Of a DNA stretch of 64,000 bases, positions 55,005 to 64,000 are shown in pieces. Location of the stretch: contig OX638294.1 in the NCBI GenBank assembly GCA_951812325.1, forward strand, positions 1,342,859 to 1,406,858. Direction: 5' to 3'. Both the position numbers and the translations under genes were made by a program. Position 1 is the stretch's first letter. Every line of letters starts with the position of its first letter. This stretch comes from an uncultured Thermoanaerobaculia bacterium (GTDB lineage: Bacteria; Acidobacteriota; Thermoanaerobaculia; Multivoradales; Multivoraceae). The notes beneath the pieces are model-generated. The model ran no database searches. It saw only the letters and a list, made by a program, of their open reading frames with translations, and was not told the DNA's origin.

Positions 55005-56807
55005 CTAGAGGAGTTCCATCTGCGGCCCGGGATCACGCTCGGCCTCCACGGGAAGCGGCGGCCGCACACTCTCTGCCGCCTCCGCCGGTTCAGCCGGCGC
55101 GGTCTCTCCCGGCTTGACGTCCCCACTCTGCGCGACGGCCGCCGGGGCGCGGTCCGGAACCGGCGGCGCCGCGTTCGGATCGACCACGACGACGTTGTCG
55201 GAGGCTTCCAGTTCGTCGGCGGAGGCGTTCTGCTCCTCGAGCATTCCCGCCAGCTCGGTCTTCCTGCGACTCATCGCGAGCAGTCGATCGCGGAACAGCT
55301 TCTGTTCCCTGCCGGTGATCCCCTCCACCGAGTGGACGATCTCCTCGATGTAGAGGTTGAACACCTCCCGGCGCCGGGCCTCGCTCCTGGCCCGCGCCTT
55401 GCGCTTGACGTAGCGCCCGAGCCGGCGCCCGCAGGTCTGCACCGCGAGCTTGATCTCCTTGCGAATCTCGTCGTAGTCCGCCACCGCCACCTTGCTCTCG
55501 GAACTGAACGGCACCCACACCGAGGCGAGATGCACCAGCACGATCAGCGGGCCCGTCGGCAGCGCACCCCGCGACTGGGTCAGGCCGTAGTTGCGCCAGG
55601 AGACGTCCATCACCGCCTTGGTGATGCAGCAGGAACCGGCGAGATACTGGAGCGGAACGCGGTTCGCGAAACGGAGCACCCTGGCCAGATCGTCGGCGCG
55701 CAGGTCGCCGCCCCAGGCCAGGCCGACCTCGACCTGGAACGGATTGCCGCGGTATACCGCCGGCCGGCGCGTCTCGACCCCATAGAACTCCGCCCTGATG
55801 CCCCTGGTCAGGCCGGCCAGCAGCTCCTGTACGCCGATCGGAGACAGGCAGTCGGTCGACGGAGGCCGAATTCGGGTCGCCGCGTCGTTCAGCGCCTGGT
55901 AGAGCTTGTCGACGGCCTTCCGCACGACCGTGCCCGGACGCGCCTTCGGATCGATCCCCGCCCGCCTGGCGAGCCCCACCGCCATCTGCGGCGACACGCG
56001 GCTGAAGTCCCTGGACAGGCACCGGCTGATCGTCGCGTGCTCGGTCGACTGCAGCATCTTCATCAACACGCCGAGCTCGACACCGTGCGGATGCGGCTTG
56101 ATCTCGCGTGGCGGCGCCGGGTTCGACTGGACGCCCCGGGCGTAGTGCGTCTCTTCGCCGTGCGGACTCCTGTAGTGCAACGTGGCGTGGGGGTTCGCCA
56201 CCGCCACCTGGTGCAGGAACTCCTCGACCGACTGGCGGCCCTTCACGTACTGCGCCTCGAGTTCCAGCTCGACGCGCGTGCCGTGATCGAGCCGCCACTC
56301 GGCGAGCTTCTTCTTCCCGACCGCCTTCGGCCTGTTCGTGTTCGTGTCGATGACGACCTGCATCGCATACGCGGGCGACCCGGGACCGGTGCGCGACACG
56401 ACCGACACCGGCTTTCCGGTCGTCAACTGGCCGTACATCGCGGCCGCCGAGATGCCGATCCCCTGCTGGCCCCGGCTCTGCTTCAGGCTGTGGAACTTCG
56501 AACCGTAGAGCAGTTGCCCGAAGATCCTCGGCGCCTGCGCTTCGACGATCCCCGGTCCGTTGTCGGTCACCCGAACGAGGTACCGGTTGTCCCCTTCGGC
56601 AGCCTCGAGTTCGACCCGGATCTCCGGCAGGATGCCTGCCTCCTCGCAGGCGTCGAGCGAGTTGTCGACTGCCTCCTTGACGGTCGTCAGCAGCGCCTTG
56701 CGGAGCGAATCGAACCCGAGAAGATGGCGATTCTTGGCGAAGAACTCCGAAACCGAAATCTCCCGCTGGCGCCGGGAGAGCGTCTCGGCCGTGACTCGCT
56801 TCGCCAA
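55005..56807 (-). CDS. top6B: DNA topoisomerase VI subunit B
   Basis: 600 residues. GHKL ATPase motifs: EAVDNSLDACEEAG (N-box), VRVTDNGPGI, and FHSLKQSRGQQGIGISAAAM. A helix-2-turn-helix insert and the transducer domain (LTQSRGALPTGPLIVLVHLA, with the switch Lys region following) are present, then a C-terminal ~90-residue Ala/Pro/Glu-rich tail. It provides ATP-dependent gating for subunit A. Topoisomerase VI is typical of archaea and plants and rare in bacteria. Confidence 0.94.
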   Translation of the reverse strand: MAKRVTAETLSRRQREISVSEFFAKNRHLLGFDSLRKALLTTVKEAVDNSLDACEEAGILPEIRVELEAAEGDNRYLVRVTDNGPGIVEAQAPRIFGQLLYGSKFHSLKQSRGQQGIGISAAAMYGQLTTGKPVSVVSRTGPGSPAYAMQVVIDTNTNRPKAVGKKKLAEWRLDHGTRVELELEAQYVKGRQSVEEFLHQVAVANPHATLHYRSPHGEETHYARGVQSNPAPPREIKPHPHGVELGVLMKMLQSTEHATISRCLSRDFSRVSPQMAVGLARRAGIDPKARPGTVVRKAVDKLYQALNDAATRIRPPSTDCLSPIGVQELLAGLTRGIRAEFYGVETRRPAVYRGNPFQVEVGLAWGGDLRADDLARVLRFANRVPLQYLAGSCCITKAVMDVSWRNYGLTQSRGALPTGPLIVLVHLASVWVPFSSESKVAVADYDEIRKEIKLAVQTCGRRLGRYVKRKARARSEARRREVFNLYIEEIVHSVEGITGREQKLFRDRLLAMSRRKTELAGMLEEQNASADELEASDNVVVVDPNAAPPVPDRAPAAVAQSGDVKPGETAPAEPAEAAESVRPPLPVEAERDPGPQMELL

Positions 56808-56835
56808 AGCTGCCGCTCCCGGTTCAGGTTCCGGT

Positions 56836-59064
56836 TCAGGGGTTCAGAAGGTGGCGCACTCCGAGATGCACCATGCGCGGAGCGCCGATCGTGACCAGCC
56901 CGGTACCGGAGATGCCGACCTGCACCTCCTCGTCGAGAAGGTTCTCGAGACCGGCGAAGACATGCCACCGGCTGCTGACGGCGCGGGCCGCGCTCAGGTC
57001 CACGACGGCGAAGCTGGACAGCGAACGCCGGTTCAGATCGTCCTCGTACTGCGAACCGACGAAGCGGAGCCCCAGCCGCGCCTGCAGCACATCCGGGTTC
57101 GAGTATTCCAGGCCGAGGCTCGCCGAATGCTCGGGAGTCTGCGCCAGGCGCCGGCCCTCGAGTTCCGGGAACGCGGCCGCGCTGTCGACTTCGGCGTTGC
57201 CGAAGAGGTAGGAAAGATCGAGCCGCCAGTCGTCACCGAGCCGCTGTCGAAGCTCCGCCTCGAGACCCTGGATGCGGGTCCGGTCCAGATTGAGCCGCTG
57301 CCGGCAGGAACCGCCGCCCGGCACAAAGCCGCAGGGCGCGAAGAACCTGCCGGCGGCAATCGACGCGAGGGTCACGTTGGCGATGGGGTTCTCGACCCGG
57401 TTGAGAAAGGCGTTCACCGACAACCGCGAACCACCCCGGTACCGCACGGCGCCGAGCTCGATGCCGGAGAGCCGCTCCGGTTCGAGCGTTTCGTTCGCTT
57501 CGGTGATGTCGTTGCGGACCCGGAACGGACGGTACAGCTCGTTGACGGTCGGCGCCCGGAACGACCTGTACACCGACCCCCGCAGGCTCCAGCCGAGGTC
57601 GAGGGCGTAGAGGAAGCCGAGCCGCGGCGACGCCGCCGTCTCTTCGCGATCCTCGAACATGTCATCGCGCCGGATGGAACCGTCGGCCCTGTTGCTCTCC
57701 AGCCGGCTCCCCGATCCCGTCTGCCAACGGTCGATGCGGGCGCCGAGCTCCAGCGTCAGGCGGTTGCCGATCTCCGCCCGGCGCTGCACGTAGGCGCCCG
57801 CGATCGACTGGTCGCCGCCCGCCAGGCGGCGCCGGTTGAACTGCGTCGTGAAGAAGAAGTCCTCGTTCGTCGCGCCGTCGACGGTGCGCCACTCGGCGCC
57901 AGCGACCCACAGGCCGGATCCGACTTCGCCCTCCCACTGCGCACCCAGGCCGACGGCCTCGGAGTCGACGAGGAACTGGTCGAGAGCGGGGCGCTCGGAC
58001 GACCGGTCGACCTGCTGGGCACTGAACCTGCTCGCGAACTCCTGCTCGTGGCTGAAGCCGCGCACCGTCCAGGCATCGCCCCGCCCACTGACGACGTCCG
58101 CGCTGAAGCGCAGCGAGGTCAGGTCCGTGTCGTTGCCGGTGAGCGGCGTGCCGTTGCCGCGGTCCTCGGAGAGGTTGTCGCCGCCGATGCCGACCTGCAC
58201 CGACTCGCCGGGAGAGAACACCAGCCGGCCGCCGGCGCTGGTCTGCTCCGAGAACGCATCGACGTCGATCGGCCCGCGCTGGTCGTCACGCACGACCGGG
58301 TAGCCGTCGCTGTCGAAGCTCCTGGCGGACAGGGTCAGCGACGCGTTCTCGAACCCCTGCCCGAACCAGGCGTCGCCCGACAGCACGCCGTGGTCGCCGG
58401 CGAGAGCGGAGAGCCGAAGAGACGGGCCCGACTCCCGCGGCGCCGAGGTCACCAGCTGGATCACGCCGCCCAGCGCGGAGTTGCCCCAGAGACTCGAACC
58501 GCCGCCGCGCACGACCTCGATCCGGTCCAGACTCTCGCGGCCGACCCGTCCCCAGTAGATCCAGCCGCCGAACGGATCGTTGAGCGGAAGGCCGTCGAGC
58601 AACACCAGGGTGCGGCTGACGCCGCTCGGCCCGATGCCGCGAAGCGACACGCCCTGGCTGGTGGGGTGGGCGACCATCGAGCTGTTGCGGCGGAACAGGC
58701 TGAAGCCGGGAACCCGACGCAGCGTGTCGTCGAGCGTCAGGGAAGCGCTGGCCCGGAGTTCCTCGCCGGTGAGGACGGAGACGCTGGACGTCACCCGGCC
58801 AAGCTCCTGTTCCGCCCGGGACGCGGTGACGACGATCGTCTCGGCAAGGGCGATGTCCTTGGCCGGCTCGGCCGGCTCGGCGCCCTCGGCGTCTCCGGCG
58901 CCAGCCGCGGAAGCGGCCAACGCGAGGGCGGAGAGGGAGGCGGCGATCCGTCGTCGCAGCGGCTGCGGCCACTGCGGGAAACCGGCTTGCCGGACAAGGA
59001 GGAAGCAGGCGCGCACAGGCCCGGCCGGCGTTCTCGTGATCGAGGCGTTGGTCGCGGTCGACAT
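56836..59064 (-). CDS. TonB-dependent outer-membrane receptor
   Basis: 742 residues. Leader sequence, then the TonB box-like ETIVVTASRAEQ, and the plug domain with DDTLRRVPGFSLFRRNSSM, QGVSLRGIGPSGVSRTLVLL and IEVVRGGGSSLWGNSALGGV. The 22-strand barrel follows, with a C-terminal GLENLLDEEVQ and the final LGVRHLL. It imports a ligand (siderophore, cobalamin or other) with energy from TonB. ATG at 59064 with GGAG 7 bases before; a TTG two codons earlier is possible. The LolA-like gene upstream is 10 bp away. Confidence 0.92.
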   Translation of the reverse strand: MSTATNASITRTPAGPVRACFLLVRQAGFPQWPQPLRRRIAASLSALALAASAAGAGDAEGAEPAEPAKDIALAETIVVTASRAEQELGRVTSSVSVLTGEELRASASLTLDDTLRRVPGFSLFRRNSSMVAHPTSQGVSLRGIGPSGVSRTLVLLDGLPLNDPFGGWIYWGRVGRESLDRIEVVRGGGSSLWGNSALGGVIQLVTSAPRESGPSLRLSALAGDHGVLSGDAWFGQGFENASLTLSARSFDSDGYPVVRDDQRGPIDVDAFSEQTSAGGRLVFSPGESVQVGIGGDNLSEDRGNGTPLTGNDTDLTSLRFSADVVSGRGDAWTVRGFSHEQEFASRFSAQQVDRSSERPALDQFLVDSEAVGLGAQWEGEVGSGLWVAGAEWRTVDGATNEDFFFTTQFNRRRLAGGDQSIAGAYVQRRAEIGNRLTLELGARIDRWQTGSGSRLESNRADGSIRRDDMFEDREETAASPRLGFLYALDLGWSLRGSVYRSFRAPTVNELYRPFRVRNDITEANETLEPERLSGIELGAVRYRGGSRLSVNAFLNRVENPIANVTLASIAAGRFFAPCGFVPGGGSCRQRLNLDRTRIQGLEAELRQRLGDDWRLDLSYLFGNAEVDSAAAFPELEGRRLAQTPEHSASLGLEYSNPDVLQARLGLRFVGSQYEDDLNRRSLSSFAVVDLSAARAVSSRWHVFAGLENLLDEEVQVGISGTGLVTIGAPRMVHLGVRHLLNP

Positions 59065-59074
59065 GAACAAGCTC

Positions 59075-60625
59075 CTAGCCGGCGGCCGGACCCGGCGTTT
59101 CCGGGTCGGCGGGAGCGGGCATGGTAAACGATGCGGCGTCGATGTCCGCGTTGGCCTCCGCGCTATCGATCCTCAGCTCCGCCGCGACCACACCCTCGAC
59201 CGCGATCCGGATCCTCCCCGGAATCTTCAGTCCGCCAACGTCCCTGTAGTCCGCGAGCGTCACCTCGAGCCGGCCGCTCGAGCCCAGAAACGAACCGTCG
59301 AAGGCGACCCGCCGCTCCAGGAAATCCTCGCCGCCGAGGTGGAGCGTCCGATCGATTCCTTCCGGCGCCGCAATGTCCAGCCGGTACGTCTCGTCGCGCT
59401 CGACCTTCTCGACACCGACGAACGCCGCCTCCAGGCCGCGTTCCTCCATGTCGCCGAGCAGCCCCCAGAGAAAATCCGAGAGAATCGACACCGCGCCGCT
59501 CATCTCCGCGGGCAGGGGCGCCGGGTCGACGACGCCCTGCATCGGCGACACGTTCCAGGCCGTCTCGCCGTCGTGGGCCAGGACCATCGACAGACCCTGC
59601 AGGTCGATGTCGATCCGGAAGGAGTCGGGCCGGGCGAACGCCAACCTCATCGGCACCTCGAAGCCGAGCATGACGATCGTGCCCGCGGCCCGCACCGACC
59701 GGACCTCGCCGGCCGAGCCGCCGCGGGCCGACTGGTGCCGCCCGAGGATCGCCGTCAGCTCGAGCGAGGCATCCGCGGCCTGGCCCGGCATGAAGAAGAT
59801 GTCCGAATCGATTTCCGGGTTGATCTCGAAGGACTCGAACTGGAGCGGCATCTCCCCCATCGGGCTGCTCATCGTGTGCAGGTGAGCGACCATCAAGCCG
59901 CCGACCTCGCGGAAGTCGTCGAACGTGGTCGCGGCCTCCTGCAAGCCGAAGCCGAGGTCCACCTGCTCCACCCGCTTCCTCTCCAAGCCGTCCTCGACGC
60001 CGATGAAGACCTGCTGGACGAAACCGTTGGGCGCGGTGACGCGGAGCTTCCACGCCTCGCCGCTCTCGATCTCCTCGCGGCCGGCGAGCTCGACCTGGTA
60101 GCCGCGCTGCTCGTGGTCCACCAGGCCCAACACGTTCAACCCGGCCTGCGCCGCCAGCGCGGCGGCGCCATCGCCCTCCATTGCGGCCGCTTTCATCTGC
60201 CCCGGCTGCCGGCCCCAGGCCTGCTCGCCGTCGAAGGCCTGGATCAGCGCCATGCCGCCGAAGTCCCCGTCCATGCGCATCCGGTTCGGCGCCTGCAGGA
60301 GCACCGTGAACGGCGCCTCCATTCCCTGGACGGTCATCCTGGCGACGCCGCGCAGCGCGCTGACGGCACGCAGGCGCTCCAGCCCGCCGCGTGCCTCGAA
60401 GTGGGCGGCGAGGATCCGATCCAGCTCGCCGGGCTCCGCCTCCTCCTGGCTCCACGCGGGCGCGGTCGCCGGAACAAGCGCCACGAACAGCGCCATGGAC
60501 AACGCCGGGACAAGCGCCGGGAAGATCACGCAGGAGGCTGGCCGCCTCCCTCGCCTGAGGTTCCTGCGAGGGTCGCCGCCCATCCGGACGCGAGCCGCTG
60601 AGCCGATCGGCGCCGATCTCTTCAT
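59075..60625 (-). CDS. LolA-like lipoprotein-sorting/localisation protein, duplicated
   Basis: 516 residues with an N-terminal export signal (VPALSMALFVALVPATAPAW). The sequence has two related halves: ELDRILAAHFEARGGLERLR to FDGEQAWGRQP, and SVRAAGTIVMLGFEVPMRLA to LAHDGETAWNVSP, each with the beta-barrel half-fold of LolA/LolB-like outer-membrane lipoprotein-sorting proteins. Probably periplasmic, binding a hydrophobic ligand. It starts the transcript that includes the TonB-dependent receptor, suggesting a joint role at the outer membrane. Confidence 0.8.
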   Translation of the reverse strand: MKRSAPIGSAARVRMGGDPRRNLRRGRRPASCVIFPALVPALSMALFVALVPATAPAWSQEEAEPGELDRILAAHFEARGGLERLRAVSALRGVARMTVQGMEAPFTVLLQAPNRMRMDGDFGGMALIQAFDGEQAWGRQPGQMKAAAMEGDGAAALAAQAGLNVLGLVDHEQRGYQVELAGREEIESGEAWKLRVTAPNGFVQQVFIGVEDGLERKRVEQVDLGFGLQEAATTFDDFREVGGLMVAHLHTMSSPMGEMPLQFESFEINPEIDSDIFFMPGQAADASLELTAILGRHQSARGGSAGEVRSVRAAGTIVMLGFEVPMRLAFARPDSFRIDIDLQGLSMVLAHDGETAWNVSPMQGVVDPAPLPAEMSGAVSILSDFLWGLLGDMEERGLEAAFVGVEKVERDETYRLDIAAPEGIDRTLHLGGEDFLERRVAFDGSFLGSSGRLEVTLADYRDVGGLKIPGRIRIAVEGVVAAELRIDSAEANADIDAASFTMPAPADPETPGPAAG

Positions 60626-60927
60626 CTCATCCTCCGCTGGCTATCCGCCGCGAGTTCCACCGGTGGGCGCCAGCGCGGCTCGCTGCCCCCAACACTGTGC
60701 CGGCATGATATCCGAACGGACTGGCCGCGAGACCGTTGCGGCAACGGCCGCGCCGGCGGCCCGTTGAAGCAGCGACCGGAGTCCGATCCACAACGCCAGC
60801 CGAGACGGGAACAGGCTCGTCGGTCCGAGGCGGAGCCTCGTTGGTCAACGCGGCGTCCGCGCCCCCGGCAGCGAGTTGCGGTTCGCCCTGGAAGAAGCCG
60901 CCGCGCCGGCCTGTAGAGTGGAATTCC
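60626..60927. promoter_or_regulatory. divergent intergenic region with two short hairpins
   Basis: This 302-bp gap between divergent genes must hold promoters for both. Two inverted repeats are visible, ccgttg-cgg-caacgg at 60733-60747 and cgaggc-gga-gcctcg at 60826-60840. No other gene or repeat is recognised. Confidence 0.35.
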
Positions 60928-62007
60928 GTGAGTGACCACCTGTCCGACGGCATGAGCGAGGATGATCTCGATGAACGGCGGCTGCGCTTCACCGCCGACG
61001 GCCGGGAGTACTTCCGCATCTGGATCGTCAACGTCGTTCTGACGCTGCTGACCCTCGGCGCCTACTCCGCCTGGGCGAAGGTGCGGGCGCGGCGGTACCT
61101 GTACGGGAACGTCTGGCTCGGTGACACGGCCTTCGACTACACGGCGAACCCGGCGGCCATCCTGCGTGGACGGATCCTGGTCGCCGTCGCGCTGGTCCTG
61201 CTCTGGTTCACGCAGATCCTGTCGATCGTCTACTACCTCGCCGCGCTGCTGGTCCTGTTGCCGCTGGTGCCATGGGTCGTGGTCCGGGCGCGTTCGTTCC
61301 AGCTGCGGAACTCGAGATTCCGCGGCCTCGCCTTCGACTTCCGGGGGCGCTACCGCGACGCGGCGCTCTGGTACCCGCTGTCCTGGATCGGCTCGGTGCT
61401 GACCCTCGGTCTGGCGAGGCCCTTCACGGTGTTCGGGCGCGACCGCTTCCTGGTCACGGAGTCGCGCTTCGGCAGGAAGCAGTTCGGCTTCGTCGGCGCG
61501 GCGGGCCGGTACTACCTGCTGTACGCGGTCACCGCCGTGGTGGTCGGCGTCCTCTACATCGGGGGCGTCATCGCCCTGATCCTGGCCATGACCGCGGCGG
61601 CGTTCGCCTCGGGCGCCGACATGGACGACCCCCAACCCGACATGCGCCTGTTCCTGGTCGGCACTCTGCTCATCGTCGCCGCCGTCACCCTCTTCGTTCT
61701 GGCCTACCTGCGCGCCCGGCTGCTCAGCTACCGGTGGAGCAGCTCGCGGCTCGGCAACCATGCGTTCCGGCTCAGACTTTCGTTTCCCGTCATGCTGTGG
61801 CTCTATGCCAGCAACGCGGTCGCCATCGTGGCGACCCTCGGCCTCTTCACTCCCTTCGCCAGAATCCGCGTGCTTCGCTACGTCGTGGACGAGTTCCGGT
61901 TCCTCGAGTCCCCGTTCGAAGGCGCGGTCGAAGCCGGCGAGGCGCAGCGCATCGGCGCCACAGGCGCCGAGGCGGCCGGCGAGTTCGGGCTGGAGATCGG
62001 CATATGA
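60928..62007 (+). CDS. DUF898 (YjgN-like) membrane protein
   Basis: 359 residues with about six to eight membrane helices. The repeated pattern RRLRFTADGREYFRIWIVNV and LTLGAYSAWAKVRARRYLYG, with FGRKQFGFVGAAGRYYLLYA and LLSYRWSSSRLGNHAFRLRL, is the DUF898 signature. The start is uncertain between GTG 60928 and ATG 60952; the first has a weak gagtgga upstream. Function unknown. The stop overlaps the M48 protease start (ATGA), a conserved arrangement in many bacteria. Confidence 0.88.
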   Translation: MSDHLSDGMSEDDLDERRLRFTADGREYFRIWIVNVVLTLLTLGAYSAWAKVRARRYLYGNVWLGDTAFDYTANPAAILRGRILVAVALVLLWFTQILSIVYYLAALLVLLPLVPWVVVRARSFQLRNSRFRGLAFDFRGRYRDAALWYPLSWIGSVLTLGLARPFTVFGRDRFLVTESRFGRKQFGFVGAAGRYYLLYAVTAVVVGVLYIGGVIALILAMTAAAFASGADMDDPQPDMRLFLVGTLLIVAAVTLFVLAYLRARLLSYRWSSSRLGNHAFRLRLSFPVMLWLYASNAVAIVATLGLFTPFARIRVLRYVVDEFRFLESPFEGAVEAGEAQRIGATGAEAAGEFGLEIGI

Positions 62008-63065
62008 GCCCCGAACGGGCCGTTCCCTGCACCTACCACGACGGGCGGACCTCGAGGGGATGGAGCGCCACGCTCGCGATCACCGCCGACGCCGAGGTCG
62101 TCATCGCCATCGAAGGAGTCGACGCGCGCCGGGTGCACCCCCTGGCGGAGGTTCGGATCCCCAACCGCGTCGCCGACACGCCCAGGCACATCCACCTGCC
62201 CGACGGCGCAGTCTGCGACGTGCGCGACAACGACACTCTCGACGCAATGCACTCAGCCGCCGAAGGCGGCGCCGCCACGCGCGGTCGCCGCTTCGGCCGG
62301 CTCGTCCACCGGCTCGACAGCACATGGCGCGGAGCAGCAGCCGCGCTGGCGGTCACGGCCGCGATCGTCTACTCGTTCACGGAATGGGGAGCGCCCGCCG
62401 TCGCCACGCTCGCCGTTGCGGTGACGCCTCCGGAAGCAGAGGCCGCGATCGGCGACAACCTGCTGACGCTCTTGGACCAGCTCGGCTTCCTCGAGCCGTC
62501 GAACCTCGACCAGAACCGGCGCAACGAGCTTCTGGCCGCCTTCGAGGAGATGAAGCGGGACACCGGCGTCGAGGCCGCCGATCTCCACTTCCACCACGCC
62601 CCCCGATTCGGTCCGAACGCCTTCGCGCTGCCGGGGGGCTCCGTCGTCCTCACGGACCAGCTCGCCCATCTGGCCGTGCACGAAGAGGAGATCCTCGCGG
62701 TGCTGGCCCACGAACTGGGCCACGTGGGCGGCAGGCACGTCCTGCGTCGAATCGCCCAGACCTCCTCGATGCTGGTCCTCTGGACCGTGTTCACGGGCGA
62801 CCCGTCGGTCGCGGCGCTCTCGTCGGTGGCGCCCGACCGCCTGCTGGCACAGCGCTACTCGCGCGCCTTCGAACGGGAGGCCGACGCGTTCGCGGCCGAC
62901 TATCTGCTCGAGGCCGGCATCTCACCGACTCGTCTCGGCGACATCCTCCGTCGGCTCGCGGAAGCCCACGGCGGCGACGACGCCGCGACCTGGCTGTCCA
63001 GCCATCCGGGCGCCGCGGAGCGCGCCCGCAACGCCGAGGAGGCCGCGCAGCGTTCCCTGCGTTGA
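62004..63065 (+). CDS. M48-family zinc metallopeptidase
   Basis: 353 residues. The catalytic zinc motif is H236-ELG-H240 in LAVLAHELGHVGGRH, with the third ligand Glu290 in FEREADAFAADYL. A membrane helix (about 108-125, GAAAALAVTAAIVYSF) precedes the catalytic domain, and the N-terminal ~100 residues form a separate cytoplasmic domain (TSRGWSATLAITADAEVVIA). It may degrade membrane or misfolded proteins at the membrane face. Translation is coupled to the DUF898 protein. Confidence 0.9.
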   Translation: MSPERAVPCTYHDGRTSRGWSATLAITADAEVVIAIEGVDARRVHPLAEVRIPNRVADTPRHIHLPDGAVCDVRDNDTLDAMHSAAEGGAATRGRRFGRLVHRLDSTWRGAAAALAVTAAIVYSFTEWGAPAVATLAVAVTPPEAEAAIGDNLLTLLDQLGFLEPSNLDQNRRNELLAAFEEMKRDTGVEAADLHFHHAPRFGPNAFALPGGSVVLTDQLAHLAVHEEEILAVLAHELGHVGGRHVLRRIAQTSSMLVLWTVFTGDPSVAALSSVAPDRLLAQRYSRAFEREADAFAADYLLEAGISPTRLGDILRRLAEAHGGDDAATWLSSHPGAAERARNAEEAAQRSLR

Positions 63066-63359
63066 GCCCATCCTGAAGCGCCCGCCGCCAGGAGAGCCTG
63101 GCCGAGGGTCGTCCAGCAATCTCTTGGCGCTGCCCTTTCGGCGCCGGTCCGGGAGGCTCAGGGGGGATCGGCGTAGGGCTCGTCCTCGGCAACGAACTCC
63201 GGCTCCAGCCGGGCCGCCCTGCTCCAACTGCGCATGGACTTCGTGTCGAGCAGGGCGCGGCAGTAGTCCCCGGCCTCGGGCGGCAGCGGCGGGTCGTCCT
63301 CGCCTGCGGATTCCTCACGGCGCCGTCATGGCGGACGATGAGACCCTCGTCTGCGGGGC

Positions 63360-64000
63360 TCAGCCGGAAGCGGAGACGGCGGAATCGCCGCGGTGAGTCC
63401 ACCAGCCGGGGCTGGTCCACCAGTCGCTGCCCGCGGGCGGGGTCGGCTGGAACAGGAAGACGCCGGACGGCGCGAACTCGACACCGCGCAGGCGCTTGCT
63501 GAAGGCGCGGATCTCGGTGTAGTTCCACATCATGGTGAACGGCTGGTCCTCGGCGACGACGCGGGCCAGCTCGCGGTAGATCGCGGCGCGGGCGCCGGGA
63601 TCGAACTCGCGCCGCCCGCGCTCGAGCAGGTCGTCGACCCGTTCGCTCCGGTAGCCGACGTAGTTGCGGGCGTTGTCGTAGCTCGTCGAATGCAGCCGGA
63701 TCGTCCACTGGTCCGGATCGGTCGTCACCTCGTCGGCGTCGGCGTGAGCCTGGAACTCGTGCTCCAGCAGGTGCTGCTCGTGGGTCGCGTTCTCGAAGAT
63801 GCGGAGCGTCAGCTCGACGCCGATGCTGCGCAGGTCCTCGCGGTAGATGTCGGCCATCTTCACCGCGTCGGCGAAGGTCTGGGCGAGTTCCAGTTCGAAC
63901 GAGAACTTGACCTTCTCGCCATCGATCTCCTTGTAGCGCCAGCCGTCGTCGGGATCCGGCAGCCAGCCGGCCTCGTCCAGCAACTCGCCGGCGCGCACCA
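63360..64000 (-). CDS. ABC transporter solute-binding protein, family 5 (peptide type), C-terminal part
   Basis: The frame is open to the right edge; only the last ~213 residues are seen. AGELLDEAGWLPDPDDGWRY, the IYREDLRSIGVELTLRIFEN segment, GYRSERVDDLLERGRREFDP and EDQPFTMMWNYTEIRAFSKR are typical of the C-terminal lobe of OppA/DppA-like solute-binding proteins. It binds oligopeptides or related solutes in the periplasm for an ABC importer encoded outside this window. It is convergent to the M48 gene. Confidence 0.88.
   Translation of the reverse strand, partial: VRAGELLDEAGWLPDPDDGWRYKEIDGEKVKFSFELELAQTFADAVKMADIYREDLRSIGVELTLRIFENATHEQHLLEHEFQAHADADEVTTDPDQWTIRLHSTSYDNARNYVGYRSERVDDLLERGRREFDPGARAAIYRELARVVAEDQPFTMMWNYTEIRAFSKRLRGVEFAPSGVFLFQPTPPAGSDWWTSPGWWTHRGDSAVSASG

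Noticed and set aside
56560..59127. 855-codon plus-strand frame opposite the TonB-dependent receptor
   Set aside because: Shadow frame; the minus strand has signal, plug and barrel features.
63158..63343. Minus-strand frame ending EPEFVAEDEPYADPP after the ABC-binding protein gene
   Set aside because: About 50 codons with no start codon at its front and no known family; kept out for lack of support, though it might be a remnant.

Overview
The window is a very GC-rich stretch of a Gram-negative bacterial chromosome. An outer membrane is implied by a TonB-dependent receptor, a TonB-type energy transducer and a LolA-like lipoprotein-sorting protein. The mix of a DUF3516 helicase, two tandem membrane-linked phosphatase-superfamily proteins, a PQQ dehydrogenase with a Rieske partner, a bacterial Elp3, topoisomerase VI and a MurA with Asp in place of the catalytic Cys suggests an Acidobacteriota-like lineage. 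That placement is inference. No tRNA, rRNA or CRISPR array was seen. About 55 protein genes were called, many packed with 4-base ATGA or GTGA stop/start overlaps. Region by region: 1-4.4 kb holds an RNA helicase (cut by the left edge), endonuclease III, an epimerase-like protein and a TonB-like protein. 4.4-6.2 kb is accessory: a degenerate repeat, a nested operator-like palindrome, a possible Fic remnant and a translationally coupled pair (YwgA/Panacea-like protein plus DUF2335 membrane protein). 6.4-17.9 kb carries a secreted Glu/Pro-repeat protein, an SDR, a thioesterase, a glycosyltransferase, a membrane protein whose 3' end is duplicated, two coupled alkaline-phosphatase-superfamily proteins, a sulfotransferase-like protein and an AMP-binding ligase. 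At 18.0-20.9 kb a PQQ dehydrogenase is framed exactly by two inverted ~253-bp MITE-like elements and followed by a Rieske protein. 21-28.5 kb has an aldehyde dehydrogenase, a VapC toxin with a broken antitoxin, a GNAT protein running into an IS110-family element with a structured upstream RNA (likely bridge RNA), an enolase-superfamily enzyme, and an AAA ATPase whose partner gene is cut short. 28.5-38 kb contains a crotonase, an NAD-salvage cluster (nicotinamidase-like, NadE, PncB) coupled to Elp3, a coiled-coil repeat protein and an SDR. 38.4-48.8 kb has a large secreted plant-type LRR protein, chorismate synthase, a deoC-aldehyde dehydrogenase operon, a DUF1232 protein, a metallo-beta-lactamase-fold hydrolase and an inositol-monophosphatase-type enzyme. 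48.9-64 kb carries DUF2007, a convergent restriction-modification pair, a MaoC-type hydratase, MurA, an acidic secreted protein, topoisomerase VI subunits A and B, a TonB-dependent receptor with a LolA-like partner, a DUF898 membrane protein coupled to an M48 protease, and the C-terminal end of a peptide-type ABC solute-binding protein. The most unusual content is the MITE-like repeat family (two full copies, five partial), the IS110 element with its predicted structured RNA, several defence-type genes in various states of decay, and topoisomerase VI.
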